In this document: piece by piece, positions 46,000 to 55,159 of the stretch
How positions within the stretch are numbered: position 1 is the stretch's first letter
Layout of the letters: every line of letters starts with the position of its first letter
NCBI GenBank assembly: GCA_029964075.1
Contig: CM057135.1
Span: 13,108,863-13,172,862, forward strand
Length of the DNA stretch: 64,000 nucleotides
Direction: 5' to 3'
DNA from: Patiria pectinifera
Taxonomy: Eukaryota > Echinodermata > Asteroidea > Valvatida > Asterinidae
Made by a program: the position numbers and the translations under genes
Notes under the pieces: generated by a model
Seen by the model: the letters and a program-made list of their open reading frames with translations, nothing else
Told to the model about the DNA's origin: nothing
The model's database searches: none

Positions 46000-48035
46000 T
46001 TAGCCACGCCCTTTAGACAACCCCATGGAGTTGCTGTACGCTAAGTTAATGTTTGTCTCAGATTTAGCGCATTCCACGTCCATTTGTATATCATGTAATA
46101 GGACAATGTCACAAGCTGAGTTGACCTGATTCTAACGCAATTTCACTGCAATAGGTCAATTGTTAACATGATTATTAGCAATATTAAAGGGAAGATACAA
46201 CATTTGCAAACATCACTAATCCAAATATCAAATCACGACATACCTTACTGCATTGTAAGGGAATGACAGTAAAGCATCCTGTAAAATAGTGGCTGCATTT
46301 TCAAGAAAAATGGGATTTTTTCCAACGCTGGAAAACTGGCTTTTTTCAAAAGCTGCCCCTAATTTTTCATAATAAGTTATTCCACATTTTTTTGCAATTG
46401 ATTACACAACATTTTCCATTTCATCTTAAGTGGGGTCAGGGAACCAGACTACAAGACAATGAATGGTTTTCTTGGTTTAATTTCCAGCATCTACAAGCCC
46501 AAAATGTGAAACAAGTCATTTTAACAATATTTGCTATATTAACATACTCCTCCAAATCCATTTATTTCTGAATATTGCAGCAAAAACTAATGTACATTCC
46601 CTTTACAGTTCTTTTCAAAAAATTATAAATACATTAACACAATAACTGGAACTATGTACATGTGCATGTACGTGTATGTGTATCACAGATACAAGTAACA
46701 AGTTCACAATTTATTTAGCCTCACTTAGGACCATGAAACATGAATTCTCATTCACAAATATCTTTCTTATACAAAGCCGGCTAAAAATGGGTGGGGGTAT
46801 GAATTTGTGTTTAACACTGCCATTTATTTACTTCTGTTTGAGAGCGTTTTTTTCTTTCTCATTGGCCATTCCAAGGGCATTGCATTTAGTTTTGTTTTGA
46901 CAAGCATGAAGAAACATGACAGACAGTTTGCTTAGTGTCGGAGAATTTACTAGAAACACGAGTTGCACAATACAATTAAGTGGGAAGCGAAACAAAATAA
47001 AAAAGAATTTAATTGCTTTTTTACACATTTGTAAGTGGGGTTTTTCCTTTTTTCTTTTTTTTTTTTTTTTTAAATAGAAGACATTTATGAACACATAACA
47101 ATAAATAAACACAAGAGAGAAAGTCTTTTTGTCTTTGTTTTTTTTAAGTTTGCATTCGGGCTACTACATTGTAGTGACAGCACATTTTACTCCTTATGAA
47201 AGTCAAAAGGGGGTGCCAAAGTACATAAGTCGAGTTATTGTGTTGACACGGTCTTTAATTGTTTACCACTTTTTCATATTTTAATTATGCGGAAAAAGAT
47301 TATCACTACTTTTAACAGAATACAATGTTTATAAAGAACAACTGCTAACTCAAGTGGAAAAATGCATATATGTGTGTATCTCAACACGATTAAGTAGGTC
47401 TTTAGTATTGAATACCACATTAGATTGTATGTGCATTGTAGTTTACTTTATTTTACGAAGTGCAACTTTGAAGAGGATGTGTCATGCTGTTGAAATTTCT
47501 TACTTTACAATAACAATATTTTTGTTCTTTGAGCAGAACATGTGTAATGAGATGACAGACTGGATTTTACATGTCAAAACTAAAGGAAATAAATAAGAAC
47601 GTGTTAAGCTAAGTGCTGTGAAAACTGATTTCTGTTCTTTTTCTTTGCATTCCCAGATTTAGACAACGCTTTGGAATACTGTATTTTGAGGTAAGCGGCA
47701 TTCCTTGTATGGAGGAGACACACTTTTAAACTGTTCTGCCTGCTCAATGAAGCAAATAATTCAAAATCCTCCTATCTCAAGGAATGCAAGCTTCTCTCAA
47801 CAACATGATTCTGAATGCACTTGAAGGCCGGTGCACACTTCATGCATAAGCGAAACTAAATCAAATCTGACATGATCAAATTCTAGTGGAATAATTAGTG
47901 ATTATTTCGAAACGCGTTGAAATTCTATAAATATTTGCCTTCTACCATTGTTAACATCACAAAATTGTATTCACCGTATTTTACTGCATGAAGTGTTCAG
48001 CAGCCTTAATACCACTAATTTGTGGTTGTTTGAAA
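46000..48035. other. 3' part of EnSpm element 2, no gene recognised
   Basis: This is the AT-rich stretch between the stop of the SAMD3-like gene and the right subterminal repeats. Short open frames have no recognisable motifs or splice context. A T-tract lies at about 47048-47073. It may hold the 3' UTR of the second gene. Confidence 0.5.
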
Positions 48036-48255
48036 GTTAATATAAATGTTGACCCGGGAAGTTAAGATTTGATGCAGGTTTGTGGTAAACATTTAACCAA
48101 GTTGCTGGGTTGAATATTGACTCAAGAATGGGGCTAACCTTCGACCCAGTTACAGGGTCGAATTTTGACTCAGATATGGGGTTAAAATTTGACCCAGCTT
48201 TGGGTTTGAGATTTGACCAAGTTACGGGGTTGAACATGACCCAGATATGGGGTTA
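48036..48255. repeat. right subterminal repeats of EnSpm element 2
   Basis: About eight units of 25-30 bp follow the pattern TTGACCCAGNTATGGGGTT with an AAATTTGA spacer. The words match the left-end array in inverse orientation (TGGGTCAAAATTTTGACC). They end near GGGGTTAGAATTGCG, where coding sequence of gene F resumes. Confidence 0.85.
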
Positions 48256-48629
48256 GAATTGCGTCTAGGCAATTATCCGCCAAGCTGACAAAGCACGACC
48301 AGATTAAAATATTAGCACACTCCAAACTTAACACGATTGAAGAATACGTGTCTCAAGCCATCAACGACGGAGATTTATCGCACGAAGAGTTTATATTGAT
48401 TATGAGAGAGCTCGCAAAATTTAACAAGCTTAAGCAAAAAATTAGAACAAAGACCAGCACAAAGCTTCAAAAAATTAAAAACGATACAGAATTTGAAAAA
48501 GAAGTTAAAAAACGGGTAGACGAACGGCTGTTCGAATTCTCGGTAAATAAACATTATGAAGGCGATCCGCCAAGTTATACCTCTATTTCACCTCTTAGGG
48601 TGTCACCCTCAGCCCCGCCTTTATTGTAG
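48256..48629 (+). pseudogene. virus-like element gene F, 3' part
   Basis: From about 48258 the frame reads through SRQLSAKLTKHDQIKILAHS and an open stretch from the Met at 48348 (ISHEEF-like NDGDLSHEEFILIMRELAKF). It then has a Lys-rich coiled region and ends in a Pro/Ser-rich tail with the TAG at 48627-48629. A helix-turn with KHDxIxxLAxSKLNTI is, in my memory, the most conserved part of this family, so the link to the 33-kb fragment is strong. Its stop lies beyond the end of the convergent TFIIB-like gene, so the 3' ends overlap by about 50 bp. Confidence 0.7.
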
Positions 48630-49050
48630 TGGTCATCGTATCTTTTTAGTGCCTTATTAAATTGATTTTGAGTCGCTTTAAATACATCTCTAACTCGTTC
48701 TTTGTCTAATCTAACTATATTATTGAAACACGCGGCTATTAACTACCGTTTAACACATCCGTTTCCCCTCAATATTTTGTAATTAACGAGCTCGTTACAT
48801 TTATTGATTGTTTCTTGGACATCTTCCGAGTCTTGCTCTGGACACACAGAAAAAATAAGTTTCTCCACAGTTTTTTTTTTTTATTTCTTTTTAAAATTGA
48901 CCAATTGATACGATCTTCTTGCGCATTTTCCGCCGAAAAATCAAAGTAACGTGATACTACTTCACCGCACGTTTCACAAACTAAAAAACCATTCTCGATG
49001 ATTATATGATGATCGCACTGATCTGTTTTATCAGATAGCTCGAGGTTCAT
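48578..49050 (-). pseudogene. virus-like element TFIIB-like transcription factor
   Basis: The minus-strand ORF from 49050 begins with acidic residues and a zinc ribbon: CDHH, a 10-residue spacer containing ENGF, then LVCETCG, as at the N-terminus of TFIIB/Brf proteins. A frameshift near 48760 separates it from a second segment (about 48735-48600) with IAACFNNIVRLDKERVRDVF and QNQFNKAL, which resembles the end of a TFIIB cyclin fold. Total length (~155 codons) is well below cellular TFIIB, so most of the core is missing or the viral version is short. It would recruit RNA polymerase to viral promoters. Zinc ribbon confidence is good; cyclin fold moderate. Confidence 0.6.
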
Positions 49051-49109
49051 TTATTCAAAATGATTTTTTTTTTTTTTAAGTTTTTAATCATAAAAAACCT
49101 CTCTATCCC

Positions 49110-49440
49110 TTTAATAAAGAGATAGTAAGAGCCTGGTCTGTCTGGTTCCTAGACAGAGGGAGATATGGGGTTTGTCGCCGTACCCCCCACTTATAATATA
49201 ACAACTCGGAGAGAGAAAGAAATATATTTTGGGAGCTAGAGGGGGAGATATATTTGGGGAGGGGGGATATATTTGGGGGAGGGGGATCTATTTTGGGGAG
49301 GGTCATTTGGAGGGGAGGGGGGTAATTAAGGAGGAAAAGATAATGGGATTTGGAATAGTGCCTGTCCATCTCCCTACTTGTACCCCGACCTTTAAAAATG
49401 ATTTGCAGCAAGTGCGGCAAGCTTTTAAATAGTTGTAATC
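49110..49440. repeat. left inverted repeat, purine-rich on the plus strand
   Basis: CCCCACTTATAATATAACAA, then CTCGGAGAGAGAAAG and multiple units of GGGGGAGATATATTTGGGGA. The inverse complement recurs at 58700-58840 with few mismatches over about 95-125 bp. The plus strand here is almost pure purine for over 100 bp. Confidence 0.85.
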
Positions 49441-49499
49441 ATTTCTTTTTATAGGCCACTGTTTTAATAAAAGTACGAGTGTACTAGTCTGTACCATTT

Positions 49500-51200
49500 T
49501 TCCCCATAAAGATATGATAAAAACAGTTACGATTTTGCAAGTAGATGTTATTCTTTACATACACGGTGGTTTAATTGATCAGTTCGAGCTCACACGGTGA
49601 TGTTTGGCGCAATCGGTCGATATGGAAAGCGCGATTTCAGAATTCGTTTTTCCATCCAAATGAATGCAAAGTTCTGAATTAATGTTTTAATAATAGGAGT
49701 CAGTGTTCCTCGTGGTACCAGGATACTTTTTGTATTTTTAGAGCCCGTGTCAACATGGCTCAGAAAATTACATGTATAAGCACGGTTTGAAATTGACTAA
49801 GTTTGCGTGATTACAGATATACGGCCAAAACCACTGGACTCCCTACCTCTTGCCATGATTTTAAAATTTTTCGAAGACATTGGATCCAAATCGGATGATC
49901 CAAGAATTCGTAGTCATTTTGATTAACTGAGCGATATCATGCACGCACGTGGAAAGCTGAAGCGCAGGCCAGGCGAAGATGCTACGTACGTGAGTACGTT
50001 CAATGCAACCATTATCAGTGTGTTCATTCGTGCGTATACAACTTTCGTTTCACGGAACCCACTGCAGCAGAATCTCGAGGGTTTGATACGGTAAAAAAAT
50101 AAAATACTAAGATAGAAAACACATCAAAACGGGCGGCCAAATTCGCTGAGGCCGGAAGGCTCCGAGGCCGAGGCCAAGTCTCATTATGTCTAGCATTTAA
50201 CTGATACTTTCTTCTTTTCAGCCTTCAGTCGCTGTGTTTTATACTCAGTGCTTTCTTCTTCCTGTCAGCTTTTTCTTTGTATCTCATTTGATCATAGATT
50301 CTTTTTCTTTGCTGGCAATCCTCCTTACTAAGTTTCTTTTCATCTTTTATTTTGTCATTTAGATTTCCTACATTTCCTGATCTCAATGTTGTCCCATCAT
50401 GAGAACTACATTTGCCCACCTTAATTCCTTTGTCATCCTCCTTTTATCATTTGTTTCCTGTTTGTATCTCTCCCTAGCTTTATCTCTTGCAATTTTTTGC
50501 TTCAATTGAACTTTAACGCGTTTCACTCTTTTACGCTTTCTCTCTTTATTTTGTCGGTCACTCTTGTCAATCTTCTCAGATGTTATATTTGTTTTCTTCA
50601 ATTCTCTTTCATCATCATTTGATACTTTTTTTTAGAGATTTCTTGTTAATTTCCCTTTGGTTGACCATTCACATCAGAAACAGATTTTCTTGTAAATTGA
50701 CAAACTAACAAAACAACATCGTAAGGAACTCTTTGCCGAGGATACAAGTGAATTCCTTGCTCTGACTTCAAAGTCTCTCTTTCTAGGATACTCCGAGAAA
50801 ATACATACCACTTGTTTACATCATCATATGTATATACATAACATATGTATGCCATTGCAATAATCTCAACTTATGTAGCCCATATTCCAGAAACAAACAT
50901 TCTCTACCTGGTGACATAATCTTCCACATTCCTGAACCCTTCATGCAGAGCACCATTAAATTCATTTCCATTTTTCAACAACTGATTCGCAGTAGCCATC
51001 CGTAACTTCAAATGATTATCTTCAGTTCCCGATACAGAAAATGAAACAGCCCAGTCAGTGCGCAGGGTATCCGATAATGAGGCACTTCGCGAAAGTTTAT
51101 TTGCAGCGATTGGACGGTCTCGGACGTTTCGAGATTTCGCGAGGTTGCGCGTGTTTTCGGTAGTACCCCTGGAAAACGGGACAGGAAACCCACCAGAGAA
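49500..51200. other. mostly non-coding interior of the 10-kb segment
   Basis: No conserved gene is seen apart from the basic open frames at 50225-50601 (-). The stretch 50640-51290 (-) has open frames without recognisable motifs. Confidence 0.4.
50225..50601 (-). pseudogene. very basic, Lys/Arg-rich ORF remnants
   Basis: Two overlapping minus-strand frames encode a long highly charged helix: RQNKERKRKRVKRVKVQLKQ, then RERYKQETNDKRRMTK and DQMRYKEKADRKKKAL. The low-complexity basic composition is typical of N-terminal DNA-binding tails of transposon proteins and of nuclear-localisation regions. No domain was recognised. A single-base shift near 50400 would connect the two frames. Function unknown. 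Confidence 0.35.
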
Positions 51201-51204
51201 CAGT

Positions 51205-51223
51205 GTTGGGCCAAAATGGAGTG
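51205..51223 (+). other. possible first exon of the SGNH gene
   Basis: The string CCAAAATGGAGTGGTAAGTG has a good start context, three codons and a strong donor site. It lies about 2.2 kb before an acceptor (TTTTCAG at 53390-53396) that opens the SGNH domain. The link is speculative. Confidence 0.25.
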
Positions 51224-51229
51224 GTAAGT

Positions 51230-52120
51230 GAAATTTCGATAAATTTGTCGTAAAAAGAAAATCATTTGTGCCGGTAAAAATGACTTTCAAATGGTTAAAT
51301 CGCTATGTGAAATGTGGCACTAATTCATAACTTTTCCGTGAGTGGCTCCACATAACGAAACGTAAAGCTTTCGATCGACACCGAACTCACTTCTGCAAGT
51401 TAATTTTGGTGTCAAACTTTTACAAAAATCACCTTTTCTGTCGTAAGCCTCCCATTTTGATTACGTCACAACTGCCATAGAACTGTGTGTTTTGCCGCGT
51501 CCGCGTACGGCCCCGGCCGTGTATTTTTAATATGTCGACAATAGGGGCTTTTCCACATACTTGCACAGTTACCTGGTTACGTTAGCAGTGGCACACTGCA
51601 CATGATTTCATGATTTATGAATCAACTTGTTTGGAAATAAAATAGTTGTTTGGGATTTTGGCAGCTCTTTTGAAGTACACAATTCATCATTCAATGATTC
51701 ATGGTCCTACACATGGTCATATACATTTCGTAGGCTAATATTAGGCCTAATTCAAGTAGGCCTATTAATTTACGGCCATTGTCATTCTTACTCTATTGTT
51801 AGCCCCCCCCCCCCCCAATTATTTAGGCCGATTTCTGCTACATGGCATTTGATAAAAGGTTAGCCTATGGAATTATTTTTTTTTTGCAATTTTTTTTTGC
51901 GTAGAACCATGGATGATGGAGGCGTCTGCGTGAATACATAGGTAAAAATTGACGGTTTTTTTTTTTTTAAATCATTTTCCCCATAATTTAAACAAAATTT
52001 ATAGAATAACACTTACTATACTAGGGTAGGTAGGGAAACCGGCAGCAGATTTTTTTTTTTTGGGGGGGGGGCTTTATGGCACCAACGTGCATGTGTTTCA
52101 CCCACACTCACAGTGGCAGT
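51230..52120. other. non-coding, homopolymer-rich
   Basis: No coding signal. C-tract at about 51804-51816 and T/G tracts near 51950 and 52050-52068. Confidence 0.4.
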
Positions 52121-52125
52121 AGAAT

Positions 52126-52318
52126 TTGAGTCAACTCGTACCCGAGTCAGCTCGTACCCGAGTCAGCTCGTACCGGAGTCAGCTCATACTCAAATCAACT
52201 CGCACCCGAGTCAACTTGCACCCGAGTCAGCTCGCACCCGAGTCAGCTCGCACCGAATCAGCTCGCACCCCAGGCAACTTGCACCCGAGTCAACTCGCAC
52301 CCGAGTCAACTAAAAGCG
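52126..52318. repeat. 15-bp minisatellite, about 13 copies
   Basis: The unit CTCGCACCCGAGTCA (variants CTCGTACCCGAGTCA and TTGCACCCGAGTCAA) repeats head to tail, with one copy shortened to CTCGCACCGAATCAG. Since 15 is a multiple of 3, each frame is open across it, but the translated repeat has no gene context. Confidence 0.9.
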
Positions 52319-52329
52319 AATTTGCCAAT

Positions 52330-53389
52330 TGAAGTGGGTCAACAATTTTCTTGCAACGTATTTTGCTATACTGCAGGCCACATTTACATTTTGTAAGTTC
52401 AGCTCTGATCAGATGCGCTATGCAGAGTGGTTCGGCAGATATTAGAGCAGCTCCGTCATTTTTTTTTTATTTTAAAACTTTTTAGGCCGAATAAAAAAGA
52501 AATATGTTTATCGTCCGGGTTTTTGAAGAAGAGGAGGAAGGGGAGCTTTTTATTTTTTATTTTTTTCAAGATGGCGGCCATTTAAAATTTCCAGCAACCG
52601 TTGGTGTTTCCACTATTCAAAGACACTTTTAAAATGAAAGACAAGTTGGACAAGAGAACTGAACATATTTACAGTGTTATATTTATTTTCTGATAAATTT
52701 ATGGACTTTTTGGGTGTTTTTTGTACTGCATATTTCAAAAATAAAAAATGATAAACAAATCAAGGCGGCCTCCAAAAAGGAAGCAGGCGGGGACGAGTAA
52801 CATGTTGTTTTTTTTTTTTTTACTTAGATGTGACTTTTTTATCGTTATTTTGGAGAGAAATAAAAACATGAACTATCTTCTTTTTTTTTATCATGCGTGG
52901 ATTTGAAAGAGCAGTTTGGTTTTTAGTAAATTTGTTCCGTGAGAAAAACCGTTTGTTTGGAGGACATTCTTTTATCTAGATTTTTGCCTTTTGGGAGGAG
53001 AGAAAATATTACACGACATGGAATCTCTTTTTTAATTATTTATGGCTCTATAAAATAGGACTTCTATCTTTAAGGTTCCTTCTGGTGTAATTCGTCTCCT
53101 GTTGCGCCACAAAGTAAATCTTTTTTTTTTTGCACTTTCAAGTGAACAAGATGTTGCATATTGGCAATGCGTATTTATGCAAAGTAAATCTTTAGATCGT
53201 GAATGGTCCATTTGAAAAGCTTGGACATTGCCAAAGTGTACAGTTAAAAAACAACAATTGTTTTTATTCAAGTACATTTTTTTTCCAAATTGAAAGCGAA
53301 TATTTAAAAAAAAATCTGAAATATATATATTTCTTTTTCTTTTCTCAATTTTGTTACAACACGACCAGCACTCAGAGTGATCTACCATA
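52330..53389. other. non-coding upstream region of the SGNH gene
   Basis: AT-rich sequence with several T-tracts. No motif was recognised in any frame. Confidence 0.4.
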
Positions 53390-53396
53390 TTTTCAG

Positions 53397-54662
53397 GTTA
53401 AGGTTCTGGGTGATTCTATCACGAGATACCTGCCAGACAATCTACATAGCGACTGGTTTATTCTGTCAGTGTTTACCCAACCTGGTGTTACGATTAGTCG
53501 CCTCCGAGAGACTGTGCGGTCTTTGAACGTCGCACATTCATGTGTGCATGTAGTTGTGCTACATGTTGGAACCAATGACTTGTGCAGAGAGTTCCTGGGA
53601 CCTTTCCTGCAAAAATATGAAGCACTTCTCGTTGCTACTAAAGAGAGGTTGCCAGATGCCCAAGTTTTAGTTAGTGGGGTGTTGCCTCGTTTTGATGACT
53701 GTGGGTTAAATAACGCAGCCAAAGTATTTAACGTACACTTGGCAAAGATATGCCAAAAGTTTTCCAGATGTAAATTTGTCGACCTCAGCGAGGATATAAA
53801 CAGGAGACACCATTTTGCAAGGGATGGTTTGCACCTGAGCTGGGAGGAAAATGAGAGGTTTGGGGCAGCACTGAAGGAGGCTGTCGAAAGGCTGCTGGTG
53901 CGTGTGATACCGGGAGTGCCGGTGAAGCCCTTCATCCCAAAGGAACTGTTTAAACTCACTGTGAAGAGGAGAAAGCCTCGCGCCTCGACTCAATTTCTTA
54001 TCACACCACCAGCGGCAACCAGACCTGATACCCCTCTAGCAGCAGCAACAGCGGCATCCAAACCCCCGCTTGATGAATGCAAACCCCCAAGCCCAACGAA
54101 GACAGAAACCAGAGCACCTACCCCACCACAAGCGGTACCGCCTGATGAACCCAAACCCACAAGCCCACCACCAACAGAAACCAGAGCACCTACCCCACCA
54201 CCAGCTGCATCCACACCCCAAGCCCCACCACCGCCTGATGAATCCAAACCCACAACAGCCTCGGCACCAAAGAAGGCCAGATCGAGGATGAAGCTTCCAT
54301 CAAAGTCTTCTGTAAAGAATAAACTGATGAGGATGAAGATTCATTTGGCTGGGGAGGGTAATGAAGGGTTTGTTCAGTTTGCCTTTTGTCAAAGCCCTCC
54401 TCCGGCAACTTCCCTCATAACCCATTATTCTCAGCCCATGAATGTCATCCTTAGTTCTGCAGCACCGAGGCCGCTGCCTTCATCATCTTGCATCTGTCCC
54501 CCCCCCCCCCCCCAGCCACTCACGCCATATGTGAAAAGGAAGCATAAGGGGAAAAGGAAACGTCAGAGGTTAAAGAAAATTAAAAAACGAAGAAAGAGAA
54601 GGAACCACAGGGCAACACCTTGGTTGTTACAACATCAACCTGGTACACTGATGCAGGGGTAA
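53397..54662 (+). CDS. SGNH-fold hydrolase with proline-rich repeats and basic tail
   Basis: After an acceptor-like CAG at 53394-53396 the frame encodes an SGNH/GDSL esterase-type domain of about 175 residues. Block I is VLGDSITRYLPDN (nucleophile Ser), block III is LHVGTNDL (Asn) and block V is RDGLHLSWEE (Asp and His), so all four hallmark residues are present. Next come two or three ~30-residue Pro-rich repeats (PKPTSPPPTETRAPTPPPA), a Lys/Arg-rich nuclear-localisation-like stretch (KRKHKGKRKRQRLKKIKKRR) and a stop at 54660-54662. SGNH domains occur in ORF1 proteins of some LINEs and beside some DNA transposons. Here it sits inside a presumed mobile segment. A frameshift near 54620 probably connects it to the Cys-rich frame downstream. 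Confidence 0.75.
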   Translation, partial: VKVLGDSITRYLPDNLHSDWFILSVFTQPGVTISRLRETVRSLNVAHSCVHVVVLHVGTNDLCREFLGPFLQKYEALLVATKERLPDAQVLVSGVLPRFDDCGLNNAAKVFNVHLAKICQKFSRCKFVDLSEDINRRHHFARDGLHLSWEENERFGAALKEAVERLLVRVIPGVPVKPFIPKELFKLTVKRRKPRASTQFLITPPAATRPDTPLAAATAASKPPLDECKPPSPTKTETRAPTPPQAVPPDEPKPTSPPPTETRAPTPPPAASTPQAPPPPDESKPTTASAPKKARSRMKLPSKSSVKNKLMRMKIHLAGEGNEGFVQFAFCQSPPPATSLITHYSQPMNVILSSAAPRPLPSSSCICPPPPPQPLTPYVKRKHKGKRKRQRLKKIKKRRKRRNHRATPWLLQHQPGTLMQG

Positions 54663-54934
54663 ACATAGGTAAAGGAGGAACCAAAAATAAGAATTCGGTT
54701 CCTCCTTGTGGAAAAACACATTGTGGTCCATGTGCGCGTTGTGGCAGGAAAGGTTTTATTTATTTCCATGTGGGCTCCTTACAAAATGAAAAAGTTAAAA
54801 ACTGGTTTCGCACAAATGCAAATTTGTCAGATACATCCTGCATTTGTAAGGCATGCAAAGTATATGTCACAAAGAAACAGTTAAAATACACACCTGAAAA
54901 ATCCCGAAAAAAAACCTTCTCCATGTGCCCTTGA
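54620..54934 (+). pseudogene. Cys-rich zinc-binding-like segment
   Basis: In the frame that overlaps the SGNH stop: PPCGKTHCGPCARCGRKGFI, then SCICKACKVYVTKKQLKY. This gives seven or eight cysteines plus His in CxxC spacing, which suggests one or two zinc sites. It looks like a continuation of the SGNH protein after a frameshift. The family is not recognised. Confidence 0.5.
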
Positions 54935-55159
54935 AAATTTTTAACAGTGCAACTTGCAGTCAACTCACAACATGGAATGTCCTGGCGAAATATTCAGTAC
55001 TTGTTTTTCTGTTGAATGCAACATGGCTACATGCGTTTTTCCACTATGTAAACAACATTACAATTTATTATGAAGATATCGAGTACAAAGTACAAATGTA
55101 CTGCTTCTGGAGTTACAATACGTCATCAGGGAAGAACTATTTGTGTTCATCATTAGAAA

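Larger units (their letters stand above)
33250..48255 (+). mobile_element. EnSpm/CACTA-like DNA transposon (element 2) inserted in gene F
   Basis: This 15-kb insertion separates two halves of one viral gene. It is bounded on both sides by short repeats built on TGACCCA/TTTGACC/TGTCA (33263-33790 and 48045-48252). It encodes, on the plus strand, a decayed EnSpm transposase (37.63-40.68 kb) lying inside an intron of a SAMD3-like gene (34.49-45.97 kb). The exact ends are uncertain: the left edge is near CACTCCAAAAACTCC (33258) and the right edge near GGGGTTAGAATTGCG (48255). Neither is a clean CACTG, although CACTGTGAAAATAACTGACC occurs 90 bp inside the left edge. Confidence 0.75.

Noticed and set aside
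53990..54253. Gly-rich minus-strand ORF
   Set aside because: It is antisense to the proline-rich repeats of the SGNH gene; the composition is a by-product of CCA/CCC codons.
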